Below, piece after piece: positions 1 through 7,891 of a DNA stretch of 64,000 nt. The DNA is from an uncultured bacterium. GTDB lineage: Bacteria > Verrucomicrobiota > Lentisphaeria > Victivallales > UBA1829. Every line of letters starts with the position of its first letter. Within the stretch, counting starts at the first letter, position 1. The translations under genes were made by a program, and so were the position numbers. The stretch covers positions 1 to 64,000 of the forward strand of contig URKJ01000008.1 of the NCBI GenBank assembly GCA_900548385.1. The letters run 5' to 3'. Under the pieces are notes generated by a model that searched no databases, was not told where the DNA came from, and saw nothing but the letters and a program-made list of their open reading frames with translations.

Positions 1-47
1 GAGATGTAGCTCCGTCTCGTGGGCTCGGAGATGTGTATAAGAGACAG
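1..47. other. Illumina P7/Nextera adapter contamination
   Basis: Bases 29-47 are the 19-bp Tn5 mosaic end AGATGTGTATAAGAGACAG, preceded at 14-28 by the Nextera read-2 adapter part (GTCTCGTGGGCTCGG). Bases 1-5 (GAGAT) match the end of the P7 oligo and bases 6-13 occupy the i7 index position. This is library sequence left on the contig, not genome. It interrupts the ATPase gene that follows, just inside its Walker B region. Confidence 0.97.
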
Positions 48-675
48 CATCAATAAACACATATTCCAAATGATCGAACTTATCCGTTTCGCGGTCGGCA
101 GGCTCTGCCACATTCAACACTTCGATAACTTGCACGAGCAGGCTATAAAACACACACCAGACAAAGTTGCTCTCTTCGCCTTTCGAGATCTTGATGTTAT
201 CAATACGCTCATCAGTTCCCCGCTCTAAAGAGAAAGTTACCTCGCTATTTTTAGCAATCTTTGTTTTTTCTGTTTTCTTTGTCATTGGATTAATTACATC
301 TTTAAAATATTCCTCATTGAACTTGGGCATTAATTTGCCATTGGTATAATGCTGAAAATTGCTGATAATATTCTGATCCTGCCCTTGCTCTTCCAGTACC
401 CATTCCGTAAATGAATTGGGGTGGATTTTTAATTTCCGTTCAGTATCTCCATCCAAATCATTATCCCAATAGAACAGGTCTTCCGTAAAGGCGTTGTAAT
501 AGAGGTATTTGGTAACATGTTCAGCTTCGGCATTATCCTCATCTTTGGAAGCAATTAAATTCTTGAATTCGCACGAAAGACGAGTTTTTCCCACGCCGTT
601 AAAGGCGTAGATCAACTGAACTTTTTTATTTGCACCCTTGAGTTGTTTTGCGATTTCCTGCAATGTATTTCCCAT
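48..675 (-). CDS. PrrC/anticodon-nuclease-like ATPase, 5' part only
   Basis: The minus-strand frame opens with ATG at 675-673, one base after the hsdS stop (TAAAATG), and stays open until the adapter. The first 209 residues show a Walker A motif FNGVGKT (about residue 26), an ABC-signature-like stretch SKGEESNF (about 165), and the start of Walker B (YVFID), where the adapter cuts it. This layout and the wording near the N-terminus resemble ATPases of the PrrC/anticodon-nuclease group that sit in type I restriction loci and act when restriction is inhibited. The C-terminal toxic domain, which would prove the call, lies off the contig. A RloC-like or generic AAA_13 ATPase is the alternative. 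Confidence 0.6.
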
Positions 676-676
676 T

Positions 677-1795
677 TTACGCCTCTATCTTTTTGGAAAA
701 GGAGAGAAGTTTATCACGATAATACTCATATTGTTTTTGGCGCAACTCAATCTCCCGAGGCAATCCCTCGGTAATGGAATTGGTCAATGCATCGAACTTG
801 TCCAAAATTGCCACAATCCGTGCTTGTTCCGATAGATGTGGAATAGGAATGGGGAATTTTAATAACATTGGTTTACGAAGCGAGGTAACAGATGAATTCA
901 CCGCCGTTTTTTGGATGTAGGAGTAAAAATATGATATTATGTAAAAGTAAAGAAATCTTGTTTCTATACTTTTGTTTGGAACAATGCGATAAGCACGCTG
1001 GTGCAGAGCGTATTTCCCTTGAGCATAATGAAAAACCTTGCCAACTCCAACGCCATCACCGGCGGTGATTATTGCAACTTCATCAAAATCGAATGTATTT
1101 AGGCTTAACGGTTCACGACCACGAGCATAAAAAATATATCTACCATCTTCAATCGCGTCCTGAGTGTCATGGCTTCCTGTGCCGATTTCTGCTACTTCTC
1201 CGAGCGTTTTCCATTCGACCTCATCGCCGAAGGTGAGGAGTTGATCGCGGTAATATTCGTATTGTTTTTGGCGAGCTGTAAGCTCCGCTGTAAGCTCCGC
1301 TGTAAGCTCCGCTGTAAGCTCCGTGAATTTGTCCAAAATCCGGACAATTTCCTCCTGTACTTCCTTCGGCGGAATGGGAATGGAAAACTCTTCAATCATG
1401 GGTTTTCTAATTGATTTTACGGTTGCGCTAACAGCTTTCTTTGTGATAAACGAATAAAAGCAAGCACGGAAGTAATGGAAAGCGAATTTAACATTCACAT
1501 CATTCCAAATAAAATGTATCCTGTAAACTCTTTGGTGAAGAGCGTATTTACCTTTCACATAGTGATAGATCTCTCCTATTCCACCTTCTCCAGGAATGAT
1601 TATTGCTTCTTCGTCATACTCCCAATCTTTCTTCCTTTTTATCGTTTGTGAGCGAATAAAAAAAGGATATTGTCCGTCTTCTTCCGCCTCGTTCCCGTTG
1701 CTACTACCAGTACTAACTTGCGCAATCTCTTGTACCCGCTTGAAAGGAACTTCCTTCGGGCAGTATTGCTGAATGAGTTCGTCAATCTTGCTCAT
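677..1795 (-). CDS. hsdS: Type I restriction-modification specificity subunit HsdS
   Basis: HsdS gives DNA sequence specificity to the HsdM/HsdR complex. The 372-residue protein has two target-recognition domains separated by helical spacers. Each spacer ends in the same kind of motif (RQKQYEYYRD, present twice). The central spacer carries tandem T-A-E-L repeats, as in EcoR124-type (type IC) subunits. Both recognition domains contain an almost identical GKYALHQR.YRI stretch, suggesting related half-sites. The start ATG at 1795 overlaps the upstream stop (ATGA) and follows an AAAGG ribosome site. The longer open frame upstream to 1909 only shadows the preceding remnant. The PrrC-like gene starts one base downstream. 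No hsdR is in the window; it may lie beyond the contig end. Confidence 0.93.
   Translation of the reverse strand: MSKIDELIQQYCPKEVPFKRVQEIAQVSTGSSNGNEAEEDGQYPFFIRSQTIKRKKDWEYDEEAIIIPGEGGIGEIYHYVKGKYALHQRVYRIHFIWNDVNVKFAFHYFRACFYSFITKKAVSATVKSIRKPMIEEFSIPIPPKEVQEEIVRILDKFTELTAELTAELTAELTARQKQYEYYRDQLLTFGDEVEWKTLGEVAEIGTGSHDTQDAIEDGRYIFYARGREPLSLNTFDFDEVAIITAGDGVGVGKVFHYAQGKYALHQRAYRIVPNKSIETRFLYFYIISYFYSYIQKTAVNSSVTSLRKPMLLKFPIPIPHLSEQARIVAILDKFDALTNSITEGLPREIELRQKQYEYYRDKLLSFSKKIEA
1275..1322 (-). repeat. Four 12-bp tandem repeats encoding TAEL units in hsdS
   Basis: Four perfect copies of GCTGTAAGCTCC (plus strand) lie end to end. Read on the minus strand they encode repeated T-A-E-L in the central spacer of HsdS. 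In the EcoR124I/EcoR124II pair, two versus three such units change the gap between the two half-sites recognised. Because units are 12 bp, copy-number change keeps the frame. Confidence 0.9.
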
Positions 1796-2097
1796 TTGTC
1801 GCCGCCTTTCTTGCCGGAGCGTTTGGCTTTGGCAAGGTTTTTCAAATCCCGCTCCAGTTCGTCCAGACTCTGCTCTTTTTCCTTGGCTTGAACTGTTCGG
1901 AATTTCCAAACAGTTGCCTTAGGAGTTAATTCGCCCTCTGCATAAATGTGGGCAATGTGTTCACTGATGTTGACCTTGTTGGATTGAAACAAATCCACAA
2001 TAGCAGGCTGTGTCAGCCAGATAGTTTCGTCTTTCAAACGAACATTGACGTGAATTGCACCTTCTTCGGATTGGTATAAAATTAAATCGCTGTTCAT
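1792..2097 (-). pseudogene. Internally deleted RhuM-family remnant
   Basis: This 101-residue frame starts like a RhuM-family protein, with the DETIWLTQ helix-turn-helix-like N-terminus and an NISEHI..IYAEGEL stretch. The intact RhuM at 14578-15606 has the matching DETVWLTQ and ISRHL..IFEEEEL. After about residue 63 it jumps to a short lysine-rich tail, whereas intact family members are about 340 residues. The whole catalytic or structural middle is therefore missing. Its start overlaps the Fic stop (ATGA) and its stop overlaps the HsdS start (ATGA), so the remnant still links translation through the operon. It may survive for coupling alone, or as a DNA-binding fragment. Confidence 0.65.
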
Positions 2098-3224
2098 TTT
2101 CTGTCTCCGTCGTCCGTAACCACTTCCGGCACGTTGCGGTCAACATCGCAAGGAATTGATGAGAGAATATGGAATAATGCTTTATTAATAAAATACTGGT
2201 TGCGTCCTAGAACCATTTTTTCTAAGATCCCGGCATCGCACAACTTGTTTAAATAAGCTGTTGCGGTATTTCGACTGATCTCCAAATATTTCTGAAAATG
2301 TTGAATCCTGGTATACGGAAATAAAAACAATGTTTCAACTAAGTCGCGGCTGTAAAAAGAAAATTCATTTTTTATCTGTCGCTTAGTTTCCAACATTGCC
2401 GTATCTATTTGCTGTATGGTACAGACCGTCATTTTCGATGTTGTTACGATAGCATCAAGCATGAAAAGGATAAAGTTTTCCCAATCGTTTGATTCTCTAA
2501 CCTCTTGCAAAAGCCGATAATAATCGCCTTTGTGACTGATAATATAGCGGCTTAAATAGAGAATTGGAGTATCCAAACGATCTTTTAAAACCAGATAAAG
2601 GACATTGATGATTCGCCCGGTTCTTCCGTTGCCGTCATAAAATGGATGTATGCTTTCAAATTGATAATGCAATACGGCCATTTTGATTAATGGATCAATA
2701 TCCGGCCAATTGCCATCATCGTTGATCATCTGTTCTAAATTACTCATCAACTTTACAATGACATCATATTCTTGGGGTGGAGTATAAACAATTTCTCCTG
2801 TAGCAGCATTCTTTAAAGTTGTGCCTGACTGCTTGCGAAGCCCTGCATCATTTTTTTCCAAAATCTTTTGGATGGCACATATATTATTAACCGTAAGCAA
2901 CTCTCCATTACGAATCAGCCGAAACCCCTCATTGAGCGCCTCTGCATAATTCATAACTTCCTTTGCCTGCGGAGAAACGATGTTACGCTCGAATAGGCCG
3001 GCGCGATACAATTCATCATTCGTTGTAATGATACTTTCAATTTCAGAACTGTCTTTCGCCTCTTGAAGAGATAAAGCTTTGATTAAAACATATTGATTGG
3101 GAATCGTCCGGGCATACCCTTTTAATACCGCAAGTTCCCGGTTTGCTTCGTTGACGCGCTTTAAAATTCGCTTCGTCTCTAAATCTGTCATCGGAGGAAG
3201 ATGTGCAAGCATTTCTTTACTCAT
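2094..3224 (-). CDS. Fic-domain protein (probable AMP-transferase)
   Basis: Fic proteins transfer AMP, or another nucleotide part, to hydroxyl side chains of target proteins. The catalytic loop HPFYDGNGRTGR is complete at residues 193-204, with H193 as expected general base. The N-terminal part matches the Fic_N layout (LPP at residues 9-11, a long helical region), and the C-terminus is a winged-helix-like segment. A possible inhibitory alpha-helix motif S/T-x-x-x-E-[G/N] appears as SSEIES around residues 58-63, so self-inhibition is plausible. At 376 residues it has normal length for a free-standing Fic. It lies between hsdM and hsdS, a common place for Fic genes in type I loci, and overlaps the next gene by ATGA. 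Its target is unknown. Confidence 0.88.
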   Translation of the reverse strand: MSKEMLAHLPPMTDLETKRILKRVNEANRELAVLKGYARTIPNQYVLIKALSLQEAKDSSEIESIITTNDELYRAGLFERNIVSPQAKEVMNYAEALNEGFRLIRNGELLTVNNICAIQKILEKNDAGLRKQSGTTLKNAATGEIVYTPPQEYDVIVKLMSNLEQMINDDGNWPDIDPLIKMAVLHYQFESIHPFYDGNGRTGRIINVLYLVLKDRLDTPILYLSRYIISHKGDYYRLLQEVRESNDWENFILFMLDAIVTTSKMTVCTIQQIDTAMLETKRQIKNEFSFYSRDLVETLFLFPYTRIQHFQKYLEISRNTATAYLNKLCDAGILEKMVLGRNQYFINKALFHILSSIPCDVDRNVPEVVTDDGDRK

Positions 3225-3393
3225 GCGATGTTCCCCTGTAATATTGCTTCAAGATTGACCGCTTTTAAACAAATGAAGTATGTATTGCTCAAAAATCCAT
3301 GTTTTTTAAGCAATACAGGACGGTTATGTCCCGTTAATCCGTTCCTTTGAGCAACAGTCCAAAGAATGTTCGGGAACGTTTGCACGACGCGAT

Positions 3394-4941
3394 TCATTGT
3401 TTCCCCTCCAAATCAGCGACGATCGCGTCAATGTCCGCCCGAAGACGGGTGATTTTCTCCACCGTGGTTTTGATTTCGGCATTGAGCTTGGTAATATCAA
3501 TCACTTCCCGCGTATCCTTCGCCTCCACATAACTGCTCACCGAAAGGTTGTAGTCCTTTTCCACAATCTCCAGATAATCGACATTCTTTGTATAATATTC
3601 GACATCTTGTTTGGCGTCAAACAACTCTATGATCTTTGCAATATGTTCATCGGTGAGAACATTGTTGTTTGTCTCTTTCTTAAAAAACTCAGTCGCATCA
3701 ATAAACTGGGTCTTCATATCCATTTTGTGCTTGGAAAGCACCAGAATATTCACTGCAATACTGGTTCCGAAAAAGAGATTCGGGGCAAGCGAAATTACCG
3801 TTTCTACATAATTATTGTCAATTAAAAACTGGCGGATCTTTTTCTCGGCGCCGCCGCGATAAAAAATCCCGGGGAAACAGACGATCGCCGCTCTGCCTTT
3901 GCCCGACAGATAACTTAAGCAATGCAGTACAAATGCAAAATCCGCTTTTGATTTCGGGGCCAATATTCCAGCCGGAGCAAAGCGGTCGTCGTTGATCAGA
4001 GTCGGGTCGTCGCTGCCAACCCAGTTTACCGAATAAGGTGGATTGGAAACGATCGCATCAAACGGTTTTTCATCCATGAACTCGGGAGCGAGCAGCGTAT
4101 TGCCCAGCGCAATATCAAATTTGTCGTAATTGATATTGTGCAGAAACATATTCATGCGGGCAAGGTTGTAGGTTGTATGGTTGATCTCCTGCCCAAAGAA
4201 ACCATCCTCAATCAAGTGATCGTCAAATTGTTTCTTGGCTTGAAGCAGCAAAGAACCGGAGCCGCACGCCGGGTCATAAATTTTATTAATCGTCTTCTGT
4301 TTGTGGATCGCAAGCTGCGAAAGAAGTTTTGATACTTGTTGCGGCGTGAAAAATTCTCCACCAGACTTTCCGGCGTTCGCTGCATAATTGGAAATCAGAA
4401 ATTCATAGGCATCGCCAAAAAGATCAATATTATTTTCCTCAAAATTGCCAAATTTCAACCCTTCTACGCCTTGTAAGACTGCGGCTAAACGACTGTTTTT
4501 ATCTTTTACGGTATTCCCGAGGCGATTACTGGTCGTATCAAAATCAGCAAAAAGTCCCTTGATGTCCTGTTCGGAGGGGTAGCCGCTGGCAGAACTTTCA
4601 ATCGCAGTAAAGATCGCCGCTAAATCCGTATTTAAATTGGCATTGGTATTGGCATCCTTTACGACATTGGCAAATAGTTGACTTGGATATATGAAATATC
4701 CCTTTGTTTTAATTGCGTCTTCTTTGATTTCTGGTGTGATAATAGAATCATCCAGTGATGCATAATCGACGCTATCGTCCCCCGCTTCGATATAATCAGT
4801 AAAATTTTCGCTGATAAAGCGATAAAAAAGCGCCCCCAAGACAAATTGCTTAAAATCCCAACCGTCCACAGATCCTCGAACTTCATTGGCAATACTCCAT
4901 ATTGCCCGATGCAATTCGTTACGCTCTTGTTCCTTGTTCAT
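3394..4941 (-). CDS. hsdM: Type I restriction-modification methyltransferase subunit HsdM
   Basis: HsdM methylates adenine N6 at the sites chosen by HsdS and is also a core part of the restriction complex. The 515-residue protein has an HsdM N-terminal helical domain (VDGWDFKQFVLGALFYRFIS), the AdoMet-binding motif DPACGSGS from D223, and the catalytic motif NPPY at 300-303. A coiled-coil tail follows at about 475-512. The start ATG follows an AGGA site. It heads the restriction operon, with only the small HTH gene upstream. The 169-base gap to fic contains no gene that I can see. Both catalytic motifs are intact, so methylation should work. Confidence 0.95.
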   Translation of the reverse strand: MNKEQERNELHRAIWSIANEVRGSVDGWDFKQFVLGALFYRFISENFTDYIEAGDDSVDYASLDDSIITPEIKEDAIKTKGYFIYPSQLFANVVKDANTNANLNTDLAAIFTAIESSASGYPSEQDIKGLFADFDTTSNRLGNTVKDKNSRLAAVLQGVEGLKFGNFEENNIDLFGDAYEFLISNYAANAGKSGGEFFTPQQVSKLLSQLAIHKQKTINKIYDPACGSGSLLLQAKKQFDDHLIEDGFFGQEINHTTYNLARMNMFLHNINYDKFDIALGNTLLAPEFMDEKPFDAIVSNPPYSVNWVGSDDPTLINDDRFAPAGILAPKSKADFAFVLHCLSYLSGKGRAAIVCFPGIFYRGGAEKKIRQFLIDNNYVETVISLAPNLFFGTSIAVNILVLSKHKMDMKTQFIDATEFFKKETNNNVLTDEHIAKIIELFDAKQDVEYYTKNVDYLEIVEKDYNLSVSSYVEAKDTREVIDITKLNAEIKTTVEKITRLRADIDAIVADLEGKQ

Positions 4942-5017
4942 ATGATGTCAATCCTAATGATTGTTTTTTATAACTATTATGGGATAAGACTGGACAAAGA
5001 ATATCCTCTTTCTGATC

Positions 5018-5195
5018 TTATTCTCCAACCTTGCCGGATTTAATCCAAGCGTCGACTTCGTCTTTTTTTGAATTTCCTGTAGTGGCCGATGCGATGGCCG
5101 GGCATACCTTTACCTTCGATCCATTTGTAGATGGTTCCGCGGCGAGTTCCAAGGCTCTCGGCGATTTCTCTTAGGGACAGCCATTGATCTTCCAT
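5018..5195 (-). pseudogene. Excisionase-like HTH regulator, frameshifted at A7
   Basis: From the ATG at 5195 the protein shows a helix-turn-helix of the excisionase/MerR type (LREIAESLGTRRGTIYKWIE). It resembles the small HTH protein that heads the BREX operon. As written, the frame ends at 5040 with a basic, unlike-family tail. Removing one A from the run of seven (plus T at 5063-5069) restores DEVDAWIKSGKVGE and a stop at 5018. That matches the DEWVKSGKAAE-type ending of the BREX copy. It is either a broken gene, an assembly error, or a gene read by slippage on the A tract. Confidence 0.7.
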
Positions 5196-5836
5196 ATGCG
5201 AACCTCTGATCATATAACTAAGCCTGCTACTATATTTACAGAATTTATCACAGCTCACGCAAAATACAAGTGCAAACATGGTGTAAGAAGTGATTTTCAA
5301 AGATTTTTCTAATAAAATGATTGATCTGATGTGATGTTGAAACAAAAAACGACTTTGCTGATTTCTCTGTACCGGTCAGCGCGGGGGCATGATGTAGATC
5401 CAACCTTCGGAGGTGTCGTCTGGAAGCCTGACGGGGATGATTTCGCGGGAATAAGACCGGGGGAATATCTTTAGACGGTCGATGCCCTGTCTGCATTCGA
5501 TTGGTAGCGCAGGAGTGATTCTTCTAAACTTTGTCTATCGTATGCCGAATACGCTGTAATATACCCTACTGTCAAACAGAGATTTTGTCAAGTCGTAATT
5601 CTGCTTTTTTGAACTGAATTTCTCGTTTCCGCAAAGCCGCCGAAGGCCGTCTATTTTAGATGGATCACACTTGGACACCGGAATAACGGTGAAAACGTCA
5701 TTCCCCAAAAATCCGGATGAAAACGGTGTTTTGATAGCGAGATCGACTTTCCAAAACACTTACTTTTTTGTCAAAACACTTATTTTTCGCTGTTTTTCCC
5801 AAAATTTACTTACATCCATGATTTTATGGCTTTCAC
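5196..5836. other. Non-coding stretch with a possible gene remnant
   Basis: No complete gene is visible. On the minus strand a short open frame with protein-like composition runs from about 5530 to a stop at 5376-5378 (includes EGWIYIMPPR before the stop). It has no plausible start and may be the C-terminal remnant of a lost gene. The rest is AT-rich spacer leading to the hipBA promoter. Confidence 0.4.
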
Positions 5837-5864
5837 TTGACTTTATTGGATAGTATGCTATCTT
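5837..5864 (+). promoter_or_regulatory. hipBA promoter with palindromic operator
   Basis: TTGACT (5837-5842) and TATCTT (5859-5864) are 16 bases apart. Between and over them lies the perfect inverted repeat GATAG-TATG-CTATC (5849-5862). A HipB-type protein autorepressing from such a site is the usual arrangement in hipBA modules; binding here is inferred. Confidence 0.55.
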
Positions 5865-5898
5865 ATAAATAGAATAAATATAGATAAGGGATTATATT

Positions 5899-6210
5899 AT
5901 GACCGAAAACACCGCGCTTATTTTACAGACGCCGCATGACGTGCTGTTGCAGATGGCGAATCGGGCGCGTTCCTTGCGGCTGGAACAGAATATGCCGCAG
6001 GCGGAACTGGCGCGCCGGGTCGGTGTCGCAGTCGGGACGGTGAAACGTTTTGAGAAAACAGGCGAAATTCAATTCCGGCATCTTCTGCAAATCGCGCTGG
6101 TACTCGGACGGCTGGACGATTTTTCATCCGTTTTCCGGCAGGATATTTTACCGAAGTCGCTTTTCGACTTGCAAGAGCCGAAAAAACGTCAGCGTGCGAG
6201 GTCAAAATGA
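5899..6210 (+). CDS. hipB: HipB-like HTH antitoxin/regulator
   Basis: This 103-residue XRE-family DNA-binding protein carries its HTH at about residues 22-60 (MPQAELARRVGVAVGTVKRFE). It is the expected partner and repressor of the HipA-like kinase encoded next: its stop overlaps the hipA start (ATGA at 6207-6210). The C-terminus is basic (KKRQRARSK). An AAGGGA site precedes the ATG. The promoter upstream has a short palindrome suited to autoregulation. Antitoxin activity is inferred from the pairing. Confidence 0.82.
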   Translation: MTENTALILQTPHDVLLQMANRARSLRLEQNMPQAELARRVGVAVGTVKRFEKTGEIQFRHLLQIALVLGRLDDFSSVFRQDILPKSLFDLQEPKKRQRARSK

Positions 6211-7361
6211 AACTCAATGTTTTTTTGAATGTTCGGGGCCACCGTCAACTGGTCGGGGTGCTGTATGAGGAAAATTCACGGATTTTCTTTGAATACGCAC
6301 CGGACTTTCTCAAAAGCGGCATGGAACTTTCGCCCTTTAAATTACCGTTGCGTTCCGGCGTGTTCGAAGATGTCAAGCGGACGTTTGACGGTTTATTCGG
6401 CCTTTTCAACGACAGCTTGCCGGACGGCTGGGGATGTTTGCTGCTGGATCGCAAACTCCGCAAACAAGGGTTGCAATATGACGCGATTACTCCGCTGCAT
6501 CGGCTTTCTCTGATCGGACGCAACCCCATGGGGGCATTGGAATACGAACCGGCGGACGAATTAACCGATACTTTGGGCAATATTGAACTGGATTCGCTTT
6601 CCGGAGAAGTTCAGAATATTCTCGAGGGGAAAGAGTCCGACGTTCTGGACGAACTTCTGAAACTCAATGGTTCGTCCGGCGGTGCGCGCCCGAAAATCAC
6701 CGCGTATGTGTCGCACGACCGCACGCGGATTGTTCATGGGGGCGCGGTCTGTCCGGACGGGTTCACGCCGTGGATGATTAAATTTACGGAAAAACAGGAT
6801 GACCGCGATTTCGGCGAATTGGAGTACCGTTATTCGCTTGCGGCGAAAAGAGCCGGAATCATCATGCCGGAAACGCACCTCTTTCCGTCCCAAAACGGGA
6901 AAGGTTTCTTCGGCGTGGAACGTTTCGACCGCACCCCGGCCGGGAAAGTCCACGTCCATAGTGCATGCGGGCTGCTTCATGCGTCGCATCGCTACAGTTG
7001 CCTTGATTACGAGAACCTGTTGAAATTGACTACCGTGCTCTGTAAAGACCGATCGCAGGTCAAGCAAATGGTTCTGCGGATGATTTTCAACGTTAAAAGC
7101 GGCAATCGCGACGATCATAGCAAAAACTTCTCATTTCTGCTGGACGAAAAGAATCGCTGGCAACTTGCTCCCGCCTACGACCTCACACCGTCCGCCGGGA
7201 TCAACGGCGAACAGACCGCGATGGTGAACGGTAAAGGACGCGATATTACCGACGCCGACCTCGTTACTGCCGCGCAATCCGCCGACATTTCCGTCCGGGA
7301 AGTCCGCCCGATGCTGGATGCGGTCAATACCGCCATTGCCGACTTCAAAATTCTGAAATAA
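6207..7361 (+). CDS. hipA: HipA-family serine/threonine kinase toxin
   Basis: HipA kinases phosphorylate a translation factor (glutamyl-tRNA synthetase in E. coli) and slow growth; the target here is unknown. The 384-residue protein has the HipA N-terminal subdomain (SLPDGWG near 70), the glycine-rich GGARPK loop at 158-163, a probable ATP lysine in MIKF (K192), the catalytic RDDHSKN at 301-307, and the metal-binding YDLTPS at 324-329. All key motifs are present, so it should be active. It overlaps hipB by four bases and is co-translated with it. Its place inside a defence island suggests an abortive or growth-arrest role, which is inference. Confidence 0.85.
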   Translation: MKLNVFLNVRGHRQLVGVLYEENSRIFFEYAPDFLKSGMELSPFKLPLRSGVFEDVKRTFDGLFGLFNDSLPDGWGCLLLDRKLRKQGLQYDAITPLHRLSLIGRNPMGALEYEPADELTDTLGNIELDSLSGEVQNILEGKESDVLDELLKLNGSSGGARPKITAYVSHDRTRIVHGGAVCPDGFTPWMIKFTEKQDDRDFGELEYRYSLAAKRAGIIMPETHLFPSQNGKGFFGVERFDRTPAGKVHVHSACGLLHASHRYSCLDYENLLKLTTVLCKDRSQVKQMVLRMIFNVKSGNRDDHSKNFSFLLDEKNRWQLAPAYDLTPSAGINGEQTAMVNGKGRDITDADLVTAAQSADISVREVRPMLDAVNTAIADFKILK

Positions 7362-7891
7362 GCGTCACATCAAATCAAAAAAAGATTCCTGTTCCAGGAG
7401 CCCCGAATTATGCCTCATCAAGACCTGCGCCGCTTTGCCCAAAGATGTGGTTCAAGCTCTGGCAACCTTTTTCAGTCGGCGATCGTGCCAAATCCCTCCT
7501 GGGAGTGAGGACCCAAAGATGTGGTTCAAGCTCTGGCAACCTTTTTCAGAGCTTTTGAGACTTGGCCAGAGGTCGATTATCATGCTCTGCCGAGAGCAAC
7601 AAGCTATGCTGAGAGGTCAAAACAACACTCTCCGTGGCGATGATCCAAGCGTAAGGCTGTCCGATCGTCCTGACGTGGCCCCATAACAGCCCTACTGTGC
7701 GCTCTTGTGGGGCGATCCCGCCCAGGTAGGCCGGGAACGCAAAAGGCCGTCACGATCGCTTCGTAACGATCTCAGAGCTTGGCTAAAAGATTGGATTCGA
7801 CCTCTGGTGAGCTTTGCCGTGAGGATTAGAGCTATATAGGGAGGCCCGGATCGTAGCTCTGGGCAAAGCAGTGCAAATTGAAAAATATTCC
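7362..7891. other. Non-coding, repeat-rich intergenic region
   Basis: No convincing gene is visible between convergent hipA and the zinc-ribbon gene. The stretch holds a 38-bp direct repeat (7438-7475 and 7512-7549), an 11-bp inverted repeat CCAGAGGTCGA (7566-7576) with its complement at 7797-7807, and a small hairpin GATCG...CGATC near 7753-7771. This much pairing suggests a structured RNA or the remains of a mobile element. I recognise neither. Confidence 0.5.
7438..7549. repeat. 38-bp direct repeat, two copies
   Basis: Bases 7438-7475 are repeated without mismatch at 7512-7549, 74 bases later (the repeat starts CCCAAAGATGTGG). The copies flank 36 unrelated bases. Origin unknown; recombination between them would delete 74 bp. 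Confidence 0.9.

Noticed and set aside
19..228. 69-residue plus-strand ORF at the contig start
   Set aside because: It begins in the adapter and is antisense to the PrrC-like ATPase frame.
7438..7549. CRISPR array
   Set aside because: Only two repeat copies with a 36-base gap, no further units and no cas genes in the window.
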